Shown: in pieces, positions 5,389-11,107 of the stretch
How the letters are laid out: every line of letters begins with the position of its first letter
Numbering within the stretch: the stretch's first letter is position 1
NCBI GenBank assembly: GCA_031274005.1
Contig: JAISQU010000206.1
Coordinates: 1 to 11,107, forward strand
From: Spirochaetales bacterium
GTDB lineage: Bacteria > Spirochaetota > Spirochaetia > DTKZ01
Length of the DNA stretch: 11,107 bases
Reading direction: 5' to 3'
Notes under the pieces: generated by a model
Told to the model about the DNA's origin: nothing
Databases searched by the model: none
Seen by the model: only the letters and a program-made list of their open reading frames with translations
Position numbers and translations under genes: made by a program

Positions 5389-7348
5389 GAAAATCTACCA
5401 GCGCGATTATAAGTCTTTTATCGCCGCCGTGTACAATTTTCCGCGGCTTTGCTGTACCTTCCATTTTTCCGGCTCTTTCCTGCTCTGGCTGGATACGCAT
5501 CACCCTGAGTTTACCGGTGTCCTGCAGGAAATGACGGGCCGCAAACAACTGGAAATGCTCGGCGGGGCTTTTTATGACCCCATTCTGCCGATTATTCCCC
5601 GCGCCGACCGTATCGGCCAGTTCGAAAAACTTACAGCCTGGCTGCGCAAAAACTTCGGACCGCGCCCGCGCGGCGGATGGATAGGAGAGACGGAATGGGA
5701 ACCTTTCCTCGCGTCCGCCTTGAGTTCCTGCGGTATGGATTACGTGTTTCTCAGCGATAACCATTTCGCCTCCGCGGGGATTGCCTTTGACCAGCGGTTC
5801 CAGCCCTATATCACCGAAGATCAGGGGCAGACCCTGACGATTTTCCCCCTGTTTGACGACTGGGGCCAGGACCTCCTCAGCCTGGAACCTCAGGAAATAG
5901 TCGAAAAAATCAGGAGCGTCCATTCCGACGGCGCGCGGAGGCTCCTGACCATCCTTGTGGACGGCAGCCGTTTTGGCGGCGCGGCCGAAGGACACAAACG
6001 CTGGTACAGGGAGAAAAGGCTTGAAAAGCTCTTGGGACTCCTGCAGGAGGCGGGCGACTGGCTTGAGCTGATTCATCCCGGACGTTTTCTGCGCCAATAC
6101 CCGCCCAAGCTCAAGGCGTATTTTCCCTGCGGTTCCCGGACGGGCCTTATGAGAAGCGCTTTTACGCCGGAAGAAAAAAGCCTGTATGACGCCCTCGCGA
6201 AAAACACAAAGAGCGGCAGGGAAAAACGGACGGTTGTTTCCGGTAACGGCTTTTTCCGCCGGTTTCTGACCCGGTATCCCGAAAGCAATGATTTATACGC
6301 GAAAATGCAGTATACCCACATACTTGTCAACCAAATCAAGGGAGACAAATACCGTAAATCCGCCGCGCAGGAAGAACTGTGGAAGGGGCAGCAGGGCTTC
6401 GCGTACTGGCCCTCTCCGGCCTTCGGCGGCATATACCGCAACGGTCTGCGCAAAAAAGCCTACCATGATCTTATCTGCGCGGAGAAAATTACGCGGCGCA
6501 AGGGCGTCTTTATCCCGTCCATAGTAACCGCTGATTTTGACATGGACCGCAGAACAGAATACCTCTACCAGGGCAATGAAATGAACGCCTATGTGCATAC
6601 CCTGGGCGCGCGGCTTTTTGAGCTGGATTATCTGCCCATATCCTGGAATTACCTCGATACTATGGCGCGCAGATACGAGACCGCCGAAGGCGGGGAGGAA
6701 CATCCTGTTGTGGATTTTTATTCCCGCAAGACCTTCATCGATCATTTTTTTGGCGAGAATACCTGCATAGACGATTTTGAAAAGCTGAATTTTCCCAGCG
6801 ACTGTTTTTTCGGGGACGCGCCTTTTGAGCTTGTCAAGTGCGACAGGGAACGCAGGGAACTCGTTCTGGAATACACGGGAGACATTTCCGCGGGAGGGGT
6901 CGGCGGCCGCATCAGGATAGTCAAGAAATTTATTTTTCAGGGCTCTTCAATTAATCTTTACTATACGCTGACAAACGCCGGCGGCCGGGATATTGCCTTC
7001 GTTTTCGGATCTGAAATGAATTTTTCGTTTTTGTCGAAAAAAGCCGACGCGCTAAAAATCCTCCGTGTCGAAGACGAATCCCGTGTTCCCATAAGCCCTG
7101 AAAAGACGGTTCTGAAAGATCTGTCGGGACTGGTGTTTGAAGACCTCCTACACAACACGACTCTCGCGTTCTCCACCCTTGAACCCGCGGAAGCCTGGAG
7201 CCTCCCCGTGGAAACCCTTTTACCGGAAGACGGCGGGCCGGCCTACCAGTCATCCTGCCTTCTCCCGCGCTGGAAGATCGCGCTTGCCCCGCAGGCGAGC
7301 TGGGAAAACCGGCTCAACCTTCAGCTGGAATCCCGCCCGTCCGTGTAA
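5318..7348 (+). CDS. GH57 4-alpha-glucanotransferase/alpha-amylase-like protein
   Basis: A 676-residue protein of glycoside hydrolase family 57, which breaks and transfers alpha-1,4-glucan chains through a covalent intermediate. It aligns from its first residue with the Thermococcus litoralis 4-alpha-glucanotransferase (about 659 residues; comparison from memory). The nucleophile region WIGETEWEP places Glu124 at the expected position, and LVDGSRFG keeps Asp215 as acid/base. RYPESN (about 319-324) and FGGIY (about 369-373) are also shared. DUF1925- and DUF1926-type beta domains should fill the C-terminal half. The first motif is changed: the usual HxHQP is INSLP at 11-15. The start is fixed by an in-frame TAA nine bases upstream, although the local AAGGG is only three bases from the ATG. 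No signal peptide, so it probably acts on intracellular glucan. Confidence 0.88.
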   Translation: MPDLKLIFGTINSLPLGLKDPEIEKIYQRDYKSFIAAVYNFPRLCCTFHFSGSFLLWLDTHHPEFTGVLQEMTGRKQLEMLGGAFYDPILPIIPRADRIGQFEKLTAWLRKNFGPRPRGGWIGETEWEPFLASALSSCGMDYVFLSDNHFASAGIAFDQRFQPYITEDQGQTLTIFPLFDDWGQDLLSLEPQEIVEKIRSVHSDGARRLLTILVDGSRFGGAAEGHKRWYREKRLEKLLGLLQEAGDWLELIHPGRFLRQYPPKLKAYFPCGSRTGLMRSAFTPEEKSLYDALAKNTKSGREKRTVVSGNGFFRRFLTRYPESNDLYAKMQYTHILVNQIKGDKYRKSAAQEELWKGQQGFAYWPSPAFGGIYRNGLRKKAYHDLICAEKITRRKGVFIPSIVTADFDMDRRTEYLYQGNEMNAYVHTLGARLFELDYLPISWNYLDTMARRYETAEGGEEHPVVDFYSRKTFIDHFFGENTCIDDFEKLNFPSDCFFGDAPFELVKCDRERRELVLEYTGDISAGGVGGRIRIVKKFIFQGSSINLYYTLTNAGGRDIAFVFGSEMNFSFLSKKADALKILRVEDESRVPISPEKTVLKDLSGLVFEDLLHNTTLAFSTLEPAEAWSLPVETLLPEDGGPAYQSSCLLPRWKIALAPQASWENRLNLQLESRPSV

Positions 7349-8651
7349 TCTCAAGAATGTTTGAAAGCCAGGGCTGGATGTCTGTGTAATATGCATCCAG
7401 TGCAAGAAGAAATTCCATAAAACTTTCATTGTATCTTTTCTGGAAAAACAAAGCCTGGCCCCTGTAGAAGTGCGCCCGTATCCGCGCCTCATCGCTGATA
7501 TGCATATTCATAAAATGTGTGAGTAGTTTCTCCGCCTCGCCCCAGTCTTTTTCCGCGAAGGCGCCGCCCAGGACAGTGCCCAGAGTGTAATCTTCCTTGC
7601 GAAACCCTTCAGTCGCGTCCGCCTCAAGAAGAACAGGCTGCATCCCGGCTTCCGGCGGGAGAGCGGTCTGCGGCAGAATAGCCTGCGCGGCTTTTTCCGC
7701 GGCGAGGGAAAGGCGGCGGTAGACAGGAATATAGGCCGAAGCCGGTTGTTTCAGGGTCTCATTGGCTGATATTTTGGAATCAAGAATATAGTAGGGCAGG
7801 GGTATGGGCCGGCCCGGCGTCCCCTGCGGGGTCTCAACCGATGAGATATAACCGGAAGCAGCGGCAGAGCTTTCCGTCCGGGCGGACGGGACGCCTTCCC
7901 TTAAAGGTATCTGCGCCGGCTCGACCGTCGTGTTCTGTCCGGCCTCCAGAGTGATATTCCCGTTTGCAAGAAGTTCGCGGTCAACCAGCGCGTAATAATA
8001 AGGAATGCCCGACACAGGAAAATCGACAATCCTGGTTTCAACGCTTTTAACCTGGCGGACCTCGCGGGTCGCCAAAAGCTGCGCGGGCGACAAAATGGGA
8101 GAGGTACTGCGGAACAGCATAAGGTCGCGGTCCGCACGGGAAGAGGTAAAGCTGATGACAATCTCTTCCTGTTCCGTTTTCGCCGCAAGCTGCGAAATAA
8201 TGGCGGCAAGTTTCTCTTCGGGCAGTGTGTTCTGTACCGTTATGCTGAGCGTTGTCTTATTACGAAAAGGGATAAAAACATCGTGCACTCCCCCCTGCGG
8301 CGTGAGGGCAAGAACCGCATAGAAAAACGCCCCCGATTTTGGCGGAGCGTCAATGTACACCTGCACGCCCCGATTCACACGGGCAACCATAACCGCCTCA
8401 AAAAGATTCTCCCGCGTAATTTCCTGCGTGTGACGGTAGATAACATATTCCATAGGGCCCGGAGTATCCTGCCAGGTAAGTTTAACCTGAGGCCCCCGCA
8501 CAGCCGCCTTGAGCCGAGAAACAAAAGGCCGGATCTCGCTATCCGAAACATCACCCGCGGCGCTTCCCCCCGCCTCCGCCTGGGCGTACACATGTACCGG
8601 AACCAGAACGCATAACGCGAAAAAAACGCTGAAAATGTTCATCCTCTTCAT
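7314..8651 (-). CDS. Secreted protein with fibronectin-III-like and TPR-like regions
   Basis: I place the start at 8651, because MKRMNIFSVFFALCVLVPVH followed by VYA-QAEA is a good signal peptide with a signal peptidase I site near residue 23. A longer in-frame start at 8711 would bury it. The mature protein has about 420 residues. Two fibronectin-III-like segments are suggested at about 44-117 (QVKLTWQ, EYVIYRHT, FFYAVLAL) and 160-225 (EIVISFTSS, LMLFRSTSP, PYYYALV). A proline-rich middle follows, then a helical TPR-like stretch at about 365-425 (KDWGEAEKLL, RAHFYRGQALFFQKRYNES). No catalytic motif is visible. A periplasmic or outer-surface scaffolding role is plausible. The 3' end overlaps the convergent GH57 gene by 35 bp. 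No clear ribosome site precedes the start. Confidence 0.75.
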   Translation of the reverse strand: MKRMNIFSVFFALCVLVPVHVYAQAEAGGSAAGDVSDSEIRPFVSRLKAAVRGPQVKLTWQDTPGPMEYVIYRHTQEITRENLFEAVMVARVNRGVQVYIDAPPKSGAFFYAVLALTPQGGVHDVFIPFRNKTTLSITVQNTLPEEKLAAIISQLAAKTEQEEIVISFTSSRADRDLMLFRSTSPILSPAQLLATREVRQVKSVETRIVDFPVSGIPYYYALVDRELLANGNITLEAGQNTTVEPAQIPLREGVPSARTESSAAASGYISSVETPQGTPGRPIPLPYYILDSKISANETLKQPASAYIPVYRRLSLAAEKAAQAILPQTALPPEAGMQPVLLEADATEGFRKEDYTLGTVLGGAFAEKDWGEAEKLLTHFMNMHISDEARIRAHFYRGQALFFQKRYNESFMEFLLALDAYYTDIQPWLSNILEITRTGGIPAEG

Positions 8652-8750
8652 ACTATAATCATCGGCATTAGGCCTGAGGGAACTGAGAAATGCGAAAAGA
8701 TCCCAGGGCATCGGCGTTTACAATCGGAGTTTACTTTTCCCGGCTATAAT

Positions 8751-8854
8751 AGCGCATTTTTTGCGGCAAAGCCCCAAAAAACCGGGCTTTTCGGGGGTCC
8801 CGCCGCTTGCGCGGCCGCTTCGCGCCCCTTCAATCCCTTGCGCCCCACGGGCTT
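8751..8854 (+). repeat. GC-rich dispersed repeat, copy B
   Basis: The core 8781-8854 is the inverted counterpart of copy A at 2653-2727. The adjoining end (8751-8780) also has a palindromic character but differs in detail from the hairpin of copy A (GCGGCAAAGCCCC here). It leads directly into the tandem repeats upstream of the recombinase. The frame through it (KPGFSGVPPLARPLRAPSIP) repeats that of copy A and is not counted as a gene. Confidence 0.85.
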
Positions 8855-8856
8855 TC

Positions 8857-9191
8857 AGTGATTTTGCACCCGGGCAATTTCCCCCGCCGATGCGGGGAGA
8901 CCCTTTCACGGAAATGTGCGGGCGGGAGATAACCGGAACGGCCCGGGCGCGGGCGCTAGTTTCAGGCAATTTGTTTTATCGCGGATAGCGTACTGGTGAG
9001 TTTTACCGCAATTTTCGCCCGCCTGCGGCGGGAACGCCATCACGGAAATGTGCGGGCGGGGCATAACCCGGAACTGCGCGCGTGCCGCGCGCGTTACATT
9101 CAGGCGCTTTGGTGTGTCGCCTGTAGAGTACTGGTGACCTTTACCGCAATTTCCGGGGCCGCCTTCCCGTCCCGATGGACGGGAAGGCGGC
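8857..9191 (+). repeat. Tandem repeat of about 135 bp with variable palindromes
   Basis: Two full units and one partial unit are visible. ACGGAAATGTGCGGGCGGG occurs at 8908-8926 and 9042-9060 (134 bp apart). GTACTGGTGA followed by TTTACCGCAATTT occurs at about 8990-9014 and 9128-9152 (138 bp apart). A diverged version (CAGTGATTTTGCACCCGGGC) begins at about 8857. At equivalent places each unit holds a different palindrome: CCCCGC/GCGGGG, then CCCGCC/GGCGGG (9018-9032), then the 15-bp hairpin at 9158-9191. In the second slot GGGCGCGGGC alternates with a GCGCGCG/CGCGCGC hairpin. No gene is apparent in this stretch. Confidence 0.75.
9158..9191. promoter_or_regulatory. 15-bp perfect hairpin upstream of the recombinase promoter
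   Basis: The arms 9158-9172 and 9177-9191 are perfectly complementary (GCCGCCTTCCCGTCC on the left) with loop CGAT. No T run follows, so it is not a standard intrinsic terminator. It ends three bases before the -35 element of the recombinase promoter and occupies the variable palindrome slot of the tandem repeat. It may be a protein binding site, a recombination site or a transcription block. Confidence 0.7.
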
Positions 9192-9194
9192 TGA

Positions 9195-9223
9195 TTGACA
9201 GACTGCGGTCATTTATTTACAGT
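9195..9223 (+). promoter_or_regulatory. Candidate sigma70 promoter of the recombinase
   Basis: TTGACA (9195-9200) is a perfect -35, and TACAGT (9218-9223) is a four-of-six -10 at 17 bp spacing. The start would be near 9230, leaving only about 14 nt before the GTG, just enough for the ribosome site GGAGG at 9234-9238. Confidence 0.55.
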
Positions 9224-9243
9224 CACTCGCAGAGGAGGCTGCT

Positions 9244-10398
9244 GTGAGTGCGCCATATCTTTTTTATACGACAAAAACCATTGCAATTCCCCTGTGCGGA
9301 TTGGATGCCGATCTGTTTCGTGATATCGTACGCTGCAAAACCGCGCGCTTTGATTCCTCATCGTTCACGTTTTATCTTCAGAATACAGACGCGGACCGCG
9401 CGGACATTGAACTCGCCCTGGGCAAACGCCTCTACATACAAGTTGAGGAACCGGCAAACTCCGTGTGTATAAGGAATTTCTTCACGCAGGACAGCTCGCC
9501 CCCGGAGGAACTTGTTTCTGACGACGCTTACCCTGCCGGGGAAGCGTCCCCCTTCTTCTCCCTGCGCTGGGTGGAAAGACTGGAAACCGAACTCCGTTCG
9601 AGAAAATACAGTCCCAAAACCCGAGCCGTCTATGCGCATTACAACAAAGCCCTTTGCCGCCATCTGCAAAAACCGCCGGAGTCAGTTACCCGTGAAGATA
9701 TTAAAAACTACCTGTCATATCAGGAAACAACCAATCTTTCCGCATCCTCGATGAATCTCGCCTTAAGCAGTTTCAGGTTTTTCTACACGCATGTAATAAA
9801 GCAGAACGTTGCCTGCGAACAGCGCCGTCCCCGCCAAGACAAAAAACTGCCTGTCGTCTTTTCCAGAAATGAGATTAACGCGATACTCGCCGCAAAAACC
9901 AACTGTAAGCACCGCCTGCTTCTGATGCTGGTATATTCGGCAGGGCTCAGGGTATCCGAAGTGGTCTCGCTTAAAAAAGATCATATAGATATCTCCCGTA
10001 AAGTTATTACCGTCATATCAGGGAAAGGCAGAAAAGACCGCTGCACCATCCTTTCCAGCCAGGTTATAGACTGCCTTAAAGATTATTACACTCACTACGA
10101 CATAAAAACATGGCTTTTCCCTGGTTCGCCCGCCACCGGTCATCTGTCGGTACGCTCAGCGCAGCATATCTGCGAAAACGCCATGTACAAAGCGGGTATA
10201 GAAAAAAACGCATCGATACACAGCTTGCGCCATACCTTTGCCACCCACCTGCTCGAAAACGGTACAGATATTCGCTACATACAGGAACTCCTGGGCCATA
10301 CCTCAATCCGCACCACTCAACAGTATACACACGTAGCCCGCCGCAAAGCGCTGAAAATCCCAAGCCCCCTGGATACCCTGGAAAATGGAGATGATTAA
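9244..10398 (+). CDS. Tyrosine recombinase/integrase with N-terminal extension
   Basis: A 384-residue site-specific recombinase starts at a GTG five bases after GGAGG. Residues 1-100 are an extra domain (KTIAIPLCGLD, FDSSSFTFYLQ) like the one before the core in many Bacteroidota-type recombinases. A SAM-like core-binding domain spans about 104-190 and the catalytic domain about 205-375. The catalytic set is complete: Arg236 (SAGLRVSEV), Lys261 (GKGRKDR), His326 and Arg329 (HSLRH), His352 (LGHTS) and nucleophile Tyr361 (TTQQYTHV). The ending KIPSPLDTL resembles that of integron integrases and their relatives, but the extra IntI-specific domain before HSLRH is absent, so it is not a classical IntI. 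It cuts and rejoins DNA at paired sites through a 3'-phosphotyrosine link. Repeats on both sides are candidate substrates. Probably active. Confidence 0.93.
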   Translation: MSAPYLFYTTKTIAIPLCGLDADLFRDIVRCKTARFDSSSFTFYLQNTDADRADIELALGKRLYIQVEEPANSVCIRNFFTQDSSPPEELVSDDAYPAGEASPFFSLRWVERLETELRSRKYSPKTRAVYAHYNKALCRHLQKPPESVTREDIKNYLSYQETTNLSASSMNLALSSFRFFYTHVIKQNVACEQRRPRQDKKLPVVFSRNEINAILAAKTNCKHRLLLMLVYSAGLRVSEVVSLKKDHIDISRKVITVISGKGRKDRCTILSSQVIDCLKDYYTHYDIKTWLFPGSPATGHLSVRSAQHICENAMYKAGIEKNASIHSLRHTFATHLLENGTDIRYIQELLGHTSIRTTQQYTHVARRKALKIPSPLDTLENGDD

Positions 10399-10476
10399 AT
10401 GCCCTGGCGTTTACCCGCCCGTCCCCGAGATGTAAACGACATTGATGTCATCTATACCCCACGATCCGGCAACTAA
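10399..10476 (+). CDS. Possible 25-aa ORF abutting the recombinase stop
   Basis: The recombinase TAA is followed at once by ATG (TAAATG), and GGAG inside the recombinase end lies eight bases upstream. The peptide begins MPWRLPARPR and ends in DVIYTPRSGN. Close coupling is the only support. The 3' part of this frame is made of the 36-bp direct repeat that follows, so it may not be a gene. Confidence 0.25.
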   Translation: MPWRLPARPRDVNDIDVIYTPRSGN

Positions 10477-10507
10477 AACGCCGTCACATATACCCCAAAA
10501 TCCGACT
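10453..10507 (+). repeat. Two 36-bp-spaced direct repeats after the recombinase
   Basis: TATACCCCACGATCCGGCA (10453-10471) and TATACCCCAAAATCCGACT (10489-10507) agree at 15 of 19 positions with a 36-bp period. A weaker match may precede them near 10420. A short palindrome GACAT-TG-ATGTC (10438-10449) lies just before the first copy. Their place right behind the recombinase makes them candidate recombinase-binding or attachment sequence. Confidence 0.5.
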
Positions 10508-10569
10508 ATTATACGAATTTCACCTAAGAAACGTTAACCGCCATTAATTCCCGGACTGGTTCGGAAGAC

Positions 10570-10590
10570 CGCGCCACATCGTGTGGCGCG
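10570..10590. repeat. Perfect 9-bp hairpin, loop TCG
   Basis: CGCGCCACA (10570-10578) pairs with TGTGGCGCG (10582-10590). It is followed by a purine tract, not T residues, so on the plus strand it does not look like a terminator. It is the first and longest hairpin of the downstream region. Confidence 0.7.
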
Positions 10591-10830
10591 AAGAAGAAAA
10601 AGAGAGAAGAAATTAAAATACCGCCTACGGCGGAAAAACTACAGATATAAAAATATAAATGAAGGAGTTTGTACTCGATGAAAGAAATAAGAAAAAGAAG
10701 TTTGTATTCACCGCCTCCGGCGGAGAGATTTCAGAGAATGGCTTCAACAATATAAGAGAAAGAGAATTTGTATTTTTATGAATGGAGAGGAAGAATAAGA
10801 AAAATAAAAGTAGCGCCTGACGGCGGAAAA
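10591..10830 (+). repeat. Degenerate array of purine tracts and CGCC/GGCG hairpins
   Basis: Three similar units each have an A/G-rich run followed by a short GC hairpin: CCGCCTACGGCGG (10621-10633), CCGCCTCCGGCGG (10711-10723) and GCGCCTGACGGCGG (about 10813-10826), spaced 90 and about 102 bp. The same palindrome type, CCGCCTGCGGCGG, occurs upstream of the recombinase at 9019-9031. The motif TTTGTA with G/A flanks recurs near 10668, 10702 and 10764, and inverted near 10938-10943. Short open frames up to about 40 codons occur (for example from 10659, MKEFVLDERNKKKK) but have no supporting features. Confidence 0.55.
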
Positions 10831-11107
10831 GAGAAGAAGAATTTTATGAGAGGAGGGAAGAAAGATTTAATCAGAAATTTTTACTAAAATAAAACCGATA
10901 AGAAAAGAAAGACGAAGCTTCTTATTTTTCTTAGGAAATACAAATTCCTTGTAAGACAGGAGAAGCAGTGCCCGCCCGCCGTCCGTGGCGTGCGGCTGCG
11001 TAAACGGGAATTAACGGCGTTTAACAGGACTGTATGCGCTTCGTCGTCGCTGCGCTCCTCCTCGGCCCCCGTTCGGGCTGGACGCCCTCACTTTTTTGTT
11101 TTGGCTA
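10831..11107. other. Gene-free right end
   Basis: No convincing gene is seen. An imperfect AT-rich hairpin centred on GAAGCTTC (about 10900-10935) is followed by a composition change at about 10965 from purine-rich to GC-rich DNA (CCCGCCCGCCGTCC). The second arm of the 21-bp inverted pair lies at 11005-11025. The stretch after it, with GTTTAAC then GCGC and GGGC palindromes, could be one half of a structured recombination site, but the window ends before a partner half could be seen. Confidence 0.4.

Larger units (their letters stand above)
10533..11025. repeat. 21-bp inverted pair bounding 493 bp
   Basis: GTTAACCGCC plus ATTAATTCCCG at 10533-10553 is repeated in inverted orientation at 11005-11025 with 19 of 21 bases matching. 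The outer ends read GTTAACC and GTTTAAC, close to but not exactly the integron core-site style. No target duplication is visible outside the pair. The enclosed DNA is purine-rich on the plus strand and lacks a convincing gene. Confidence 0.6.

Noticed and set aside
5354..6097. Long minus-strand frame of 247 codons opposite the GH57 gene
   Set aside because: It is antisense to a clear GH57 domain, has no ribosome site and shows no recognisable motif.
8651..8711. Longer N-terminus for the secreted fibronectin-III-like protein
   Set aside because: The additional 20 residues would put the signal peptide inside the chain, and no ribosome site supports the start at 8711.
8857..9191. CRISPR-like array
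   Set aside because: Units are about 135 bp with internal palindromes, there are only two to three copies, and no cas gene is present.
9158..9191. Intrinsic terminator
   Set aside because: The 15-bp stem has no following T run on either strand and no gene ends just before it.
9244..11107. A classical integron with IntI, attI and attC
   Set aside because: The recombinase lacks the IntI-specific domain before HSLRH, and no pair of RYYYAAC and GTTRRRY sites in the attC order was found.

Overview
The window looks like a chromosomal accessory segment from a spirochaete, most likely a Treponema of the host-associated or insect-gut type. This is an inference from three things: a FliM-type N-terminus of the form found in treponemes, a GH57 glucanotransferase of DUF1925/DUF1926 type beside a chemoreceptor, and a base composition that is AT-rich on the left and near 55% GC in the middle. 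No rRNA, tRNA or CRISPR array was seen. No transposase gene was recognised; the protein cut off at the left edge is unidentified.

Region 1 (1-2640) is mosaic. It starts with the cut-off 5' end of a minus-strand gene. A near-consensus sigma70 promoter (192-219) then reads into a 46-codon cysteine-containing ORF and a membrane-anchored beta-helix-type gene. That gene is interrupted at about 914 by a repeat. Three copies of this repeat (R1 915-1004, R2 1826-1907, R3 2562-2622) punctuate two minus-strand genes: a protein tyrosine phosphatase (1919-2569), and a zinc-ribbon protein whose first 18 residues copy the CheY-binding peptide of the flagellar switch protein FliM (1111-1794). Read on the minus strand, each repeat has a hairpin, a TATACT box and, exactly 7 nt later, a start codon. 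The layout resembles a small cassette array and is the most interesting part of the window.

Region 2 (2641-8860) holds ordinary genes between two inverted copies of a GC-rich dispersed repeat. They are a double-Cache methyl-accepting chemotaxis protein (2921-5083), a GH57 4-alpha-glucanotransferase-like protein (5318-7348), and a convergent secreted protein with fibronectin-III-like and TPR-like parts (7314-8651). The last two overlap tail to tail by 35 bp.

Region 3 (8855-11107) is organised around a tyrosine recombinase (9244-10398) with a complete catalytic set. Upstream is a tandem repeat of about 135 bp whose units carry different palindromes, ending in a 15-bp perfect hairpin against the recombinase promoter. 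Downstream are about 700 bp without a convincing gene, containing 36-bp direct repeats, a 21-bp inverted pair 493 bp apart, and a degenerate array of purine-rich tracts with CGCC/GGCG hairpins. The recombinase may act on some of these repeats, but nothing in the sequence proves it.
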